This document shows, piece after piece, positions 20,325 to 31,447 of a DNA stretch of 64,000 bases. Where the stretch lies: positions 62,001-126,000 of the forward strand of contig NZ_JAJCTH010000006.1 of NCBI RefSeq assembly GCF_020594515.1. Direction: 5' to 3'. Both the position numbers and the translations under genes were made by a program. Within the stretch, counting starts at the first letter, position 1. Each line of letters begins with the position of its first letter. The notes below the pieces were generated by a model. The model was not told the origin of the DNA and did no database searches. It worked only from the letters and a program-made list of their open reading frames with translations. This DNA is from Rhodoferax sp. U2-2l (lineage in GTDB: Bacteria; Pseudomonadota; Gammaproteobacteria; Burkholderiales; Burkholderiaceae_C).

Positions 20325-20882
20325 CTACTGGTTCGGGGTCGTTTGCAGCAAGCGGTTGACATCCTTGTCGTTGGGCAAGGCGTAGTCATAACCGCGCATG
20401 ATGCGGCTGTCTTGTGTGCGCACAAACTTCAGGCTCACGTAAGTGACGCTGGCCGCGACCGAGTAGGTGCCCACCAAAACGTAGTTGGCATGATGGCTTT
20501 GGGCGATGTCCTTGATCTCGCGTGACAGCAGCAACTCACCGGTTTGCTCTTTCACAAACACATCACCGCGCAGCTTCAATTCCTTGACGTTGAAGCCAGC
20601 ATTGACCAAATGGGAGGCGTATTGCTCCGACAGCGTGCGGCCCAGTGGGGCAGAGCGGCGCATGTCGTTGACATTCACGATGGTTGCCACCAGCACCGGG
20701 TTGTCGCCCGCCGCAGCCAGGTTGAATCCGCCGACCAGTTTGTCAACGGCCTCATGGTTGGTGGCGACGAACATGTTGGCAGCTGCTTGCGCGTAGGTGG
20801 GGTCGGTGCGCGTGACGGTGGTGTTTGCGCAACCCGTCAGCCAAACAATGGCCGTTGCGCAGACGATCAGTTTGATGTTCAT
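20325..20882 (-). CDS. FlgO-like outer-membrane lipoprotein
   Basis: A 185-residue lipoprotein with a signal peptide ending in the lipobox LTGC (Cys18). The body resembles the FlgO domain of Vibrio: DPTYAQAAANMFVATNHEAVDKLV, then TIVNVNDMRRSAPLGRTLSEQY and NYVLVGTYSVA. FlgO-type proteins are outer-membrane or periplasmic factors first described for flagellar anchoring. No flagellar genes are near, so that role is not implied here. Its ATG overlaps the stop of the upstream lipoprotein gene by 4 bases, indicating a coupled pair. Confidence 0.75.
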   Translation of the reverse strand: MNIKLIVCATAIVWLTGCANTTVTRTDPTYAQAAANMFVATNHEAVDKLVGGFNLAAAGDNPVLVATIVNVNDMRRSAPLGRTLSEQYASHLVNAGFNVKELKLRGDVFVKEQTGELLLSREIKDIAQSHHANYVLVGTYSVAASVTYVSLKFVRTQDSRIMRGYDYALPNDKDVNRLLQTTPNQ

Positions 20883-21559
20883 TGGCCCACCACCTTCATC
20901 ATGGTCCGGCTGTGGGGCGGCAAGATCGTTGCAAACAGGCTGGCGTCGGCCTCTTCAACATAGTACAGGTCGGTCTTGCGCACCAGGTAACGCCCGCCGG
21001 TTGCCACGGTGGTGGTCAAAATCAGTTCGGTGCTGGTCGGGCCACCGGAGTTGATGCTGGCCAGCGTGTCTGCCGCTGCGGTCAATCCAAGTCCGGCAGC
21101 GAGTTTGACATCCAGTGACTCTGCGTGCAGGCCGTACAAAGCGTACAGACCTGCGGCAATCATGGTGAACTGCCCGGGCACAAAGTGGGGGCGCGGGCTT
21201 TGGTGGCGGACCAGTTGGGTTTTGTAGCTGACTTCGATGGCGTTGTCAGGCGATTGGCTGACAACCCGGCGCGCTTTGACCAGTTCGGTGATCAAGAACT
21301 CCCGGAAAGCCACATCAAACTCACTGGCTTGGGGTGGCAAAGCCACATAGAGTGGTGACGATGTGCCAACGCTGCTGAGGGTTTCCAGGGTCTGTTTGAC
21401 GACATCCTTGGACAGCAGATTCCAGTGTCCGGCCGAGCGCACTTTGGGTTGCACGGTGATCGGGAAGTTTTCAGAGACGGGAATCGGTGATGAAGCGCAG
21501 GCCGTTAGCAGCGCCATGCTCGCACCCAATGTGACGAGCCTCGTAGTGTTGTAAATCAA
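20879..21559 (-). CDS. Predicted lipoprotein coupled to the FlgO-like gene
   Basis: The likely start is TTG at 21559, which has a strong AAGGGAG site 6 bases upstream and yields a signal peptide with lipobox LTAC. This makes a 226-residue lipoprotein; longer starts would bury the signal peptide. No known domain was recognised. A central stretch (AAGLYALYGLHAESLDVKLAAGLGL) is weakly hydrophobic. The 4-base overlap with the FlgO-like gene suggests that the two products work together at the outer membrane. Confidence 0.7.
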   Translation of the reverse strand: MIYNTTRLVTLGASMALLTACASSPIPVSENFPITVQPKVRSAGHWNLLSKDVVKQTLETLSSVGTSSPLYVALPPQASEFDVAFREFLITELVKARRVVSQSPDNAIEVSYKTQLVRHQSPRPHFVPGQFTMIAAGLYALYGLHAESLDVKLAAGLGLTAAADTLASINSGGPTSTELILTTTVATGGRYLVRKTDLYYVEEADASLFATILPPHSRTMMKVVGQ

Positions 21560-21738
21560 GTGAGCTCCCTTTGCACGGTTGAAAATGTCATGGATGCCGC
21601 TTTTGACAGCGGCACCAATGAAATTATCAGCGTGGGTTGGTTGCAAACAGGCGTAGGACTGTCAACTTTGCTTGACTGCTGCGGCGTGCAGGCGCAATTG
21701 TGGTATTTCCGCTGACAAAGCCCGCGGCGTCTGCAGCA

Positions 21739-22527
21739 TCAAGTATTCAATGGCTCGGCATCCACCGGCGCCTCAAAGCTGTCCCGGTAGGTGAAATACA
21801 GCGAGGTGAAAAACATCGCCGCCACCATCAGCAGGGCCGGGAACAACATCACATTGGCCAGACTGGGGCTGTTGAAGATGGCGGACGCGGCAGTGACCGC
21901 CAGCACCGTGCCCACCATGACGCCCATCCACAAAAACGCGAACACCGTCAGCGCCCAAAAGTTACGCCCGCAGGCCACGATGCTGAAAAACATGGCTTTG
22001 AGTGGCGGCAGATTTTGCCAGTAGACCAACGCCGGGGCATGCCAAAACAGCAAGGACAGCGGCAGGTGCAGGCCGATGAAGGTCCACATCGCCATCTGGA
22101 AATTGCCGGTGCTCATCATCTCGGCGGTGGGGGCCTGGCCACCGAGGTACATGCGGGCAAAGCCACCGTCGTCCATCAGGTAGGAGGCGCCGATGGCGCA
22201 CAAAAAACCGGTGGCATAGCAGGCGCCCAGCGTCAGCATGGCGCGCAGCTTGACCGGCCCGGCGCGAAAGCCGCTGAGCAAAATCAGCGGCATGGGGAAC
22301 TTGCCCTGGGTGGCTTCACGGCTGGCCGCCATCAGGCCCAGCGTGATGGCGGGCAGCAGGGTCATGGCCAGCGGCAAGCCCACCACCGGCACCATGGTGG
22401 CCACCGACATCAGCGCCATGAACATGAAAAACAGCCCGGCCAGTGCCAGCGGCTGTTTGAAAAACGTCTGCATGCCCAACTTGACCCAGACCGAGCCCGT
22501 GCGGGCAGACACCAGATTGAGCTTCAT
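21739..22527 (-). CDS. BPSS1780-family membrane protein
   Basis: A 262-residue integral membrane protein with about six hydrophobic helices. It has the pattern of the BPSS1780 family, which is common in betaproteobacteria and often encoded next to homoserine kinase (VSARTGSVWVKLGMQTFFKQPLAL near the start). Function is unknown. The start ATG overlaps the thrB stop by 4 bases, so it is translated from the DUF2782-thrB-BPSS1780 operon. Confidence 0.8.
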   Translation of the reverse strand: MKLNLVSARTGSVWVKLGMQTFFKQPLALAGLFFMFMALMSVATMVPVVGLPLAMTLLPAITLGLMAASREATQGKFPMPLILLSGFRAGPVKLRAMLTLGACYATGFLCAIGASYLMDDGGFARMYLGGQAPTAEMMSTGNFQMAMWTFIGLHLPLSLLFWHAPALVYWQNLPPLKAMFFSIVACGRNFWALTVFAFLWMGVMVGTVLAVTAASAIFNSPSLANVMLFPALLMVAAMFFTSLYFTYRDSFEAPVDAEPLNT

Positions 22528-23519
22528 GCGGTGAGGGCCGGTTGGTCGACTGTCAGGGGGGGGCGCACGCGTTGCTGCAGCACCCGCTCAAAGTGACTCG
22601 GGTCGTGCGCCTGCAACAGGCTGGCCGCGCGCGGCAGGTAAAAGTCCCACAGGCGTGACACCCAGAAACGCAGCGCACCGGCGCGTAACATGGCGGGCAG
22701 CAGCTGGCGTTCACAGGTTTGTAGCGGGCGTACCGACTCGTAGGCAGCCAGGAAACTGTCCGCGCGCTGCGCATGGTGGGCGCCGGTGGCCAGATCAATG
22801 CACCAGTCGTTCAGGCACACCGCCAGGTCAAAGGCAAAGCTGTCGACCCCGGCAAAGTAAAAGTCAAAAAAGCCGCTCAGAACGGGTTGGCCGTGCAAGG
22901 TGTCAAACATCACGTTGTCACGGAACAGGTCGGCGTGGATCGGGCCGCGCGGCAGCGCCGCATAAGTGCTGCTGGCAGCGATCTGGTTTTGGTAGGCCAG
23001 CTCACTCTGGATCAGCGTTTTCTGGCTGGCGCTGAGGTGTGGCAGCACCACTGGCACCACCTCATTCCACCACGGCAGGGCGCGCAAATTGGGCTGGGTC
23101 AGCTCGAAATCGCGCCCCGCCAGGTGCAGGCGAGCCAGCGTGGCACCCACCTGGGCGCAATGGTCGGGCGTGGGGTTGAGTTCGCTTTTGCCGATGAGTT
23201 TGTCCACCACGGCAGCGGGTTTGCCTTTGAGTTCAAACACCAGGCTGCCCTGGGCGTTGGCATGGGGCTCGGGCACCGGAATGCCGCGCTGCGCCAGGTG
23301 TTTCATCAGCCGCAGGTAAAACGGCAGCTGCTCAAACGTCAGGCGCTCAAACAGTGTCAGCACATAGTCGTGTGGCTGGCCCGCGCGCTCGGTGGAGGCG
23401 AAATAGTTGGTGTTTTCAATGCCGCCCGAACAAGCGCGCAGCTGGGTGAGTTCGCCCAGGTCCAGCGCACGCAGCAGGGTGCGCGCCTCTTGCTCGGAGA
23501 CTTCCGTGTAAACCGCCAT
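22524..23519 (-). CDS. thrB: Homoserine kinase (aminoglycoside-phosphotransferase-like ThrB)
   Basis: A 331-residue kinase that phosphorylates homoserine in threonine synthesis. This is the APH-fold type of beta- and some gammaproteobacteria, not the GHMP type of E. coli. It begins MAVYTEVSEQEARTLLRAL and shows CSGGIENTNYFA, the Brenner-like motif GPIHADLFRDNVMFD and the metal-binding GFFDFYFAGVDSFAFDLA. It lies 3 bases after the DUF2782 gene and overlaps the BPSS1780 gene. Confidence 0.93.
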   Translation of the reverse strand: MAVYTEVSEQEARTLLRALDLGELTQLRACSGGIENTNYFASTERAGQPHDYVLTLFERLTFEQLPFYLRLMKHLAQRGIPVPEPHANAQGSLVFELKGKPAAVVDKLIGKSELNPTPDHCAQVGATLARLHLAGRDFELTQPNLRALPWWNEVVPVVLPHLSASQKTLIQSELAYQNQIAASSTYAALPRGPIHADLFRDNVMFDTLHGQPVLSGFFDFYFAGVDSFAFDLAVCLNDWCIDLATGAHHAQRADSFLAAYESVRPLQTCERQLLPAMLRAGALRFWVSRLWDFYLPRAASLLQAHDPSHFERVLQQRVRPPLTVDQPALTA

Positions 23520-23522
23520 GTC

Positions 23523-23852
23523 TTAAAACCCCAGAACTTTCCAGGTGCGCTCGCCCGTGGCGGGTGCCACGTCGTAGGCGGGCATGCCGTCTTTGGGCTT
23601 CACGGTGATGCTTTTGGTTTCGCCTCCCACACGGACCTCGTCAATGCGGGTGCTGGCGTCTTCCACCACGATGCGCTGCGTGGCCTGCTCAGGCGCCTGT
23701 TTGTCAGCCACAGTGGGTGAACTGGCAGACGGGGCAGGCGGCGGGCTGGCCGGCGTCTGGGCTTGCACCGCGCCGCAGAGCAACAGGCACAGCGGCAGGG
23801 TGCAGGCCAATGAAGGGGCAGACAGCTGCCTGGTGAAGTGTTTGAAACGCAT
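23523..23852 (-). CDS. DUF2782 exported small protein
   Basis: A 109-residue protein with a clear signal peptide ending at VQAQ, a Pro/Ser/Ala linker, and a C-terminal DUF2782 domain (TRIDEVRVGGETKSITVKP, then MPAYDVAP). Homologues lie beside thrB and polA in betaproteobacteria. Function is unknown. The ATG at 23852 is preferred over a longer upstream frame because it starts a proper signal peptide. It is divergent from polA with a gap of 53 bases. Confidence 0.82.
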   Translation of the reverse strand: MRFKHFTRQLSAPSLACTLPLCLLLCGAVQAQTPASPPPAPSASSPTVADKQAPEQATQRIVVEDASTRIDEVRVGGETKSITVKPKDGMPAYDVAPATGERTWKVLGF

Positions 23853-23905
23853 GTTTTGATTGTAGTTGGGCCGGTATGTCCCGGCATCAAAGGCAAAATG
23901 CCGCC

Positions 23906-26755
23906 ATGAACACTGCCCCCCCAAAAACCTTGCTGTTGGTTGACGGCTCCAGCTACCTGTACCGTGCTTTCCATGCCATGCCAGACCTGCGCGCGGTGCC
24001 GGGCGACCCCACCAGCCCCCCCACCGGAGCGATTCGCGGCATGATCAACATGCTGCAAAGCTTGCGCAAGGAAGTGCCCGCCGCCTACGCCGCCTGCATT
24101 TTTGACGCCAAAGGCCCCACGTTCCGCGACGAGCTGTACCCCGAGTACAAGGCGCACCGCTCGCCCATGCCGGATGACCTGCGCAGCCAGATCGACCCGA
24201 TCCACGAGGTGGTGCGCCTGATGGGCTGGAAGGTGCTGGCCATTCCCGGTGTCGAGGCCGATGACGTGATTGGCACGCTGGCCGCCGCCGCCGATGCGCA
24301 AGGTTTGCAGGTGATCGTCAGCAGTGGCGACAAGGACTTGGCGCAGCTGGTCAACGAGCGCATCACCATCATTGACACCATGAATGGCCGGGTGCGCAAT
24401 GTGGCCGGTGTCACCGCTGAATTCGGCGTGCCGCCGCAGCTGATGCGCGACTACCAGGCGCTGGTGGGCGACACGGTGGACAACGTGCCCGGCGTACCTA
24501 AGGTGGGACCCAAAACCGCTGCCAAGTGGCTCAACGAATACGGTTCGCTGGACGCCATCGTGGCCAACGCCGACAAGATCAAGGGGGCCGTGGGCGAGAG
24601 TCTGAAAAAGTCGCTGGACTGGCTGCCCACCGGCCGCATCCTTGTCACCATCAAGACCGACTGCGACCTGAACGGCTGGCTGCCCGGTTTGCCAGCGTTG
24701 GATGAAATCGCTGTGGGGTCGATGGATACGCCGGCTTTGGCCGATTTTTACGACAAATATGGGTTCAAAGGTCTGGCGCGGGCGCTGGCGGCTACAGCGG
24801 AGTCACAAGGAAATGGGGTCGGATCCGCGAAGCGCAGCGCAGACGGCTCTGACCCCATTTCCGCGCGATCACCCACAAAAGAGCGCGATCTCTTCGACGA
24901 CCCCGAACCCGCGCCACCAGCCGACACAACGCAGGCCGCCAACCCCGCCACCCCCCTGCGCTACGACACGATCCTGACCTGGGAAGCCTTCGACGCCTGG
25001 TTCACCAAGCTCCAAGCCGCCGATCTGGTCGCCATTGACACCGAAACCACGTCCATTGACGAAATGCGCGCGCAGATCGTCGGCATCAGTTTCAGCGTGA
25101 CGCCTGGTGAGGCTGCCTACATCCCGCTGGCCCATGCCTACCCCGACGCCCCGGCGCAGTTGCCCTTGAACGAGGTGCTGGCCAAGCTCCAACCCTGGCT
25201 GGAAGACGCCAGCCGCCACAAACTCGGCCAGCACATCAAATACGACCGCCATGTATTTGCCAACCATGGCATCGAGGTGTGCGGCTACGTGCACGACACC
25301 ATGCTGCAAAGTTATGTGCTGGAGGTTCACAAGCCGCACGGTCTGGCCAGCCTGGCCCAGCGGCATCTGGAACGCAGCGGCATCAATTTTGAAGACCTGT
25401 GTGGCAAGGGTGTCAATCAGATCTGTTTTGACCAGGTCGATATCGCCAAGGCCGCCGAATATTCATGTGAAGACTCCGACATGACGCTGGCGGTGCACCA
25501 GGTCTTGTGGCCGCAGCTGGTGCGCGATGACAAGCTGCGCTTCATTTATGCGCTGGAAATCCAGAGCAGCGAAGCGCTGTACCGCATCGAGCGCAACGGC
25601 GTGCTGATCGACGCCCCCACCTTGGCCACACAAAGCCACGAGCTGGGCCAGCGTATCCTGCAGCTGGAAAAAGAGGCGCACGAACTCGCTGGCCAGCCGT
25701 TCAACCTGAGCAGCCCGAAGCAGATTGGCGAGATTTTTTTCACCCAGCTGGGTCTGCCGGTGGTCAAAAAAACCCCGACGGGCTCACCCAGCACCGACGA
25801 CGAGGTGCTGCAAAAGCTGGCCGAAGACTACCCGCTGCCCGCCAAAATCCTGGAGCACCGCAGCCTGGCCAAGCTCAAGGGCACCTACACCGACAAACTG
25901 GCGCAGCTCGCCCTGCCCAGCGATGGCCGGGTGCACACGCACTATGCCCAAGCCGTGGCGGTGACCGGGCGGCTGTCCAGCAACGACCCCAATCTGCAAA
26001 ATATCCCGATCCGCACGCCCGAAGGTCGGCGCGTGCGCGAGGCGTTTGTCGCGCCACCCGGGCATGTCATTGCCAGTGCGGATTACAGCCAGATCGAGTT
26101 ACGCATCATGGCGCACATCAGTGGTGACGCGGCCTTGCTGCTGGCGTTTCACGACGGCATGGACGTGCACCGCGCCACCGCAGCCGAAATTTTTGGCGTT
26201 GACACGGCGCAAGTCAGCAGTGAGCAGCGGCGTTATGCCAAGGTCATCAACTTTGGCCTGATCTACGGCATGAGCGCCTACGGCCTGGCGAAAGCGCTGG
26301 GCATTGACAACACGGCAGCCAAAAACTACATCGCGCGTTACTTCGAGCGTTACCCCGGCGTGAAGATTTACATGGACCACACCCGCGCCCAGGCCAAGGC
26401 GCAGGGGTATGTCGAAACGGTGTTTGGTCGGCGCCTTGTGTTGCCAGGCATCGAAAAGGAGAAAGGAGCGCGCTTGGCGGCGCTGGAACGCCAGGCCGTC
26501 AACGCACCCATGCAGGGCACCGCAGCCGACCTGATCAAGCTCAGCATGGTCAAGGTGCAAAACGTGATTGACGACCAAAAACTCGCCACCAAGATGATCA
26601 TGCAGGTGCATGACGAACTGGTGTTTGAGGTGCCCGAGTCTGAAGTGGACTGGGTGCGCCATGAGGTGCCCAAACTCATGGCCGGTGTGGCGCACCTGAA
26701 GGTGCCGCTGCTGGCCGAGGTGGGGGTGGGGCTGAACTGGGACAAGGCGCACTGA
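23906..26755 (+). CDS. polA: DNA polymerase I
   Basis: A 949-residue enzyme with the three usual domains. The 5' nuclease spans about 1-295 (LLVDGSSYLYRAFHA, SSGDKDLAQLV). The 3'-5' exonuclease starts near 350 and keeps its metal-binding residues (AIDTETTS, KYDRHVF, EYSCEDSDM), so proofreading looks active. The polymerase domain shows SADYSQIELR, RRYAKVINFGLIYGMS and MQVHDELVFEV. Residues 302-319, in the linker between nuclease and exonuclease, are encoded by a palindromic insertion listed separately. The ATG at 23906 gives the conserved start. Confidence 0.97.
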   Translation: MNTAPPKTLLLVDGSSYLYRAFHAMPDLRAVPGDPTSPPTGAIRGMINMLQSLRKEVPAAYAACIFDAKGPTFRDELYPEYKAHRSPMPDDLRSQIDPIHEVVRLMGWKVLAIPGVEADDVIGTLAAAADAQGLQVIVSSGDKDLAQLVNERITIIDTMNGRVRNVAGVTAEFGVPPQLMRDYQALVGDTVDNVPGVPKVGPKTAAKWLNEYGSLDAIVANADKIKGAVGESLKKSLDWLPTGRILVTIKTDCDLNGWLPGLPALDEIAVGSMDTPALADFYDKYGFKGLARALAATAESQGNGVGSAKRSADGSDPISARSPTKERDLFDDPEPAPPADTTQAANPATPLRYDTILTWEAFDAWFTKLQAADLVAIDTETTSIDEMRAQIVGISFSVTPGEAAYIPLAHAYPDAPAQLPLNEVLAKLQPWLEDASRHKLGQHIKYDRHVFANHGIEVCGYVHDTMLQSYVLEVHKPHGLASLAQRHLERSGINFEDLCGKGVNQICFDQVDIAKAAEYSCEDSDMTLAVHQVLWPQLVRDDKLRFIYALEIQSSEALYRIERNGVLIDAPTLATQSHELGQRILQLEKEAHELAGQPFNLSSPKQIGEIFFTQLGLPVVKKTPTGSPSTDDEVLQKLAEDYPLPAKILEHRSLAKLKGTYTDKLAQLALPSDGRVHTHYAQAVAVTGRLSSNDPNLQNIPIRTPEGRRVREAFVAPPGHVIASADYSQIELRIMAHISGDAALLLAFHDGMDVHRATAAEIFGVDTAQVSSEQRRYAKVINFGLIYGMSAYGLAKALGIDNTAAKNYIARYFERYPGVKIYMDHTRAQAKAQGYVETVFGRRLVLPGIEKEKGARLAALERQAVNAPMQGTAADLIKLSMVKVQNVIDDQKLATKMIMQVHDELVFEVPESEVDWVRHEVPKLMAGVAHLKVPLLAEVGVGLNWDKAH
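24809..24862 (+). repeat. Palindromic element inserted in frame in polA
   Basis: Perfect 12-base arms GGAAATGGGGTC and GACCCCATTTCC flank 30 internal bases, forming a 54-base hairpin. The length is divisible by three and the element is read through as polA codons 302-319, in the interdomain linker. Its base pattern differs from the surrounding codons. Confidence 0.75.
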
Positions 26756-26782
26756 GCGACCGACTGCAGGACGTTGGGCCAC

Positions 26783-27454
26783 ATGGAACCGATGACAATT
26801 TTTGCGATCGCGGGCGGTATCCTGAGCACGCTGATGGTGTACGTGGTGATGAAAGTCAGCCAATTTGGTCAGAACCAGGCGATGTCCGACCAGTTGCTGA
26901 AGGTCGAGACGGAACGGGCCACGGCCAAGAAAACGATGCTGGGTTACACCCACTACGCCAAGTGCCTGGAAGCCAGCCGCCAAACCGCCGCCGATGCCTT
27001 GAGAAGCCCGGTGGTGATCCTCACGCGCGAGTACACCCAGGTGGAGTTGCTCAACAGGGATACCTACCACCTCCAGGCAGACGTCACTGTGGTCGTCAAA
27101 TACGCGGTGGAATTTGCCTTTGCGCTGGATGTGAGCCCCGCCGGGCTGGCGTTGAGCGAGCTCGCCAACGGGGTCAGTTTGAAGGTCACCCGGCCCACAC
27201 TGGCTGGCGAGCCCAAGGTCAAGACCTTGTCCAGCCAGGTGATCGGCCACGCTGATCTGCGCGACAAATCGGGGGTGCTGGCGGACTTGCAGGCCCAGTT
27301 TGTGCAGCTGGCCCGAGGCTACGGCACCGCCATGAGCACGGAAGAGGCGGTGCGCAACCTGTGCAAACTGAAGGCGCTGGAGGCGGCCCGAGACGCACTG
27401 GCCGCGCAGCCCGGCGTGCGCCACGTGCCCGCGGTGTTTGCGGAGCTGCGTTAG
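26783..27454 (+). CDS. Membrane-anchored protein resembling DUF4230
   Basis: A 223-residue protein with a single N-terminal membrane helix (about residues 3-24) followed by a soluble domain. The body has the layout of DUF4230 proteins: a tyrosine/valine strand (VVVKYAVEFAFALDVS), a lysine-rich strand and C-terminal helices ending in a small-residue strand. Function is unknown. The ATG at 26783 has no obvious ribosome site. It follows polA by 27 bases and may ride on its transcript; it converges with the E2 gene. Confidence 0.6.
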   Translation: MEPMTIFAIAGGILSTLMVYVVMKVSQFGQNQAMSDQLLKVETERATAKKTMLGYTHYAKCLEASRQTAADALRSPVVILTREYTQVELLNRDTYHLQADVTVVVKYAVEFAFALDVSPAGLALSELANGVSLKVTRPTLAGEPKVKTLSSQVIGHADLRDKSGVLADLQAQFVQLARGYGTAMSTEEAVRNLCKLKALEAARDALAAQPGVRHVPAVFAELR

Positions 27455-27469
27455 CGCAACTGCCCACGC

Positions 27470-28870
27470 TTACCCGAGCATCAGCGTGCCCGGGCACTCC
27501 AGGTAGCCGCGCAGGCGCTGGATGAACTCGGCAGCGTTCATACCGTCCACCACCCGGTGGTCAAACGATGACGACACATTCATCATCTTGCGTGCCACCA
27601 CCAGCCCGTTGAGCATCACCGGCCGCTCGACGATGCGGTTGGGGCCGACGATGGCCACCTCGGGGTGGTTGATGACCGGCGTGTGGCTGATGCCTGAGAG
27701 CGGCCCCAGACTGGTCAGCGTGATGGTGGAGCCACTGAGCTCGTCGCGCGTGGCGCGGCCAGCGCGCGCGGCCTCGGCCAAGCGGGTGATCTCGGCGGCG
27801 CAGGCCCACAAATCCAGGCTTTCGGCGTGGCGGATCACCGGCACCATCAGGCCACCGTCCGTCTGCGTGGCCATGCCCAGGTGCACGGCGGCGTAGCGGG
27901 TGATGATGGCCGCGTCGTCGTCATAACGCGCGTTCACCTCGGGATGCTCGCGCACCGCCAGCACCAGCGCGCGGATCAAAAACGGCAGCAGCGTGAGCCG
28001 CCCCCGGGTTTTGCCAAACTCGGTGTTGAGCCTTCCGCGCAAGGCTTCCAGCTCGGTCACATCGACTTCTTCGACATAGGTGAAGTGCGGAATGCGGCGT
28101 TTGGCCTCCTGCATCTTGTGCGCAATCTTGCGGCGCAGGCCGATGACCGGCAAGGTGTCTTCGGCAGTGCGTTGGGCGTAGCGGGGGTCGGCGCTGGGGG
28201 GGCTGAGGAAGCTGACCGCGCTGACGGCGCTCGGGTTGGCGCTGGTCTGCGATGTGGCGGCGTCCAGGTCGGACTGGGTGATGCGCCCAGCCGGGCCGGT
28301 GCCGCGCACGGTGGCCAGGTCAACGCCCAGCTCCCAGGCGCGGCGGCGCACAGCTGGCGCGGCGATGGGGCGCTCGCTCACCTTGCCACCGCCCTTGCCC
28401 GGCGTGAGAGGGGGTGAGGCCGCAGGCGGGGAGTTGGTAGCACCGTTACGCCCACGATCGTTCAAGGTATCCGCAGGTGCGGGGGCGTCTGGCCTGTCGC
28501 TCCCTCTTTCGCTGGGAGAGGGTTGGGGCGAGGGCTGCACAGTTGCCGCGGTGCCACTGACCTTGGCAACGTCTGAGTCGGTTGGTTCTTTACTGTCCCC
28601 GGCTGGTTGCCCTTTATCGGTCGGAGCTGCAGCCGTGTCGATATGAATAATCGGTGTGCCCACCGCCACCACCTCACCCACCGCCGCGTCGAGCGACAGC
28701 ACGGTACCCGCCACATGGGACGGGATTTCCACCGTGGCTTTGTCGGTCATCACGTCGGCCAGGATCTGGTCCTCCAACACGGCTTCGCCCACGCTCACGC
28801 GCCAGGCGACAAGCTCCACCTCGGCAATGCCTTCGCCGATGTCGGGCATTTTGATGCTTTGAATCGTCAT
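27470..28870 (-). CDS. bkdB: Branched-chain 2-oxoacid dehydrogenase E2, dihydrolipoyl acyltransferase
   Basis: A 466-residue E2 core that transfers acyl groups from E1 to CoA. There is one lipoyl domain (residues 1-80, Lys44 in MTDKATVE), a long Pro/Ala-rich linker (about 85-165), an E1/E3-binding domain (AVRRRAWELGVDLATVRGTG) and the catalytic domain ending in FDHRVVDGMNAAEFI with the HxxxD active site. The linker carries two short repeat sequences read in frame (28391-28420 and 28501-28535). It is the last gene of the operon, 3 bases after E1 beta; no E3 gene is in the window. Confidence 0.92.
   Translation of the reverse strand: MTIQSIKMPDIGEGIAEVELVAWRVSVGEAVLEDQILADVMTDKATVEIPSHVAGTVLSLDAAVGEVVAVGTPIIHIDTAAAPTDKGQPAGDSKEPTDSDVAKVSGTAATVQPSPQPSPSERGSDRPDAPAPADTLNDRGRNGATNSPPAASPPLTPGKGGGKVSERPIAAPAVRRRAWELGVDLATVRGTGPAGRITQSDLDAATSQTSANPSAVSAVSFLSPPSADPRYAQRTAEDTLPVIGLRRKIAHKMQEAKRRIPHFTYVEEVDVTELEALRGRLNTEFGKTRGRLTLLPFLIRALVLAVREHPEVNARYDDDAAIITRYAAVHLGMATQTDGGLMVPVIRHAESLDLWACAAEITRLAEAARAGRATRDELSGSTITLTSLGPLSGISHTPVINHPEVAIVGPNRIVERPVMLNGLVVARKMMNVSSSFDHRVVDGMNAAEFIQRLRGYLECPGTLMLG
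28391..28420 (+). repeat. Degenerate copy of the GGGAGAGG repeat family in the E2 linker
   Basis: GCCCTTGCCCGGCGTGAGAG plus GGGGTGAGGC resembles the better copies at 28501 and 38460, but with gaps. It is translated on the minus strand as SPPLTPGKGG within the E2 linker. Confidence 0.45.
28501..28535 (+). repeat. GGGAGAGG palindromic repeat inside the E2 linker
   Basis: The core TCGCTGGGAGAGGGTTGGGG lies between CCCTCT and CGAGGGC. Nearly the same bases occur on the opposite strand at 38460-38492. It is translated as PSPQPSPSERGS in the linker between the lipoyl and subunit-binding domains. Confidence 0.7.
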
Positions 28871-28873
28871 GGC

Positions 28874-31323
<2,450 letters not shown>

Positions 31324-31422
31324 CTACAGGATCACTGGGGCGCGGACGGGCAAACAAGAGCATAGCGGATTGAGGCGGAAATTTCCCCACAACCCGGTGG
31401 GCGCACCGCTGCCGATAAGCTA

Positions 31423-31436
31423 TTGATTTTTATCAA
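31423..31436. promoter_or_regulatory. FNR/Anr-type binding site
   Basis: A perfect TTGAT-TTTT-ATCAA, matching the FNR consensus TTGAT-N4-ATCAA. It lies between bkdA1 and the hydrolase gene and ends at the hydrolase Shine-Dalgarno, 11 bases before its GTG. At that position it would fit repression of the hydrolase; it could instead act on the divergent operon. Confidence 0.6.
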
Positions 31437-31447
31437 AGGAGACCCGC

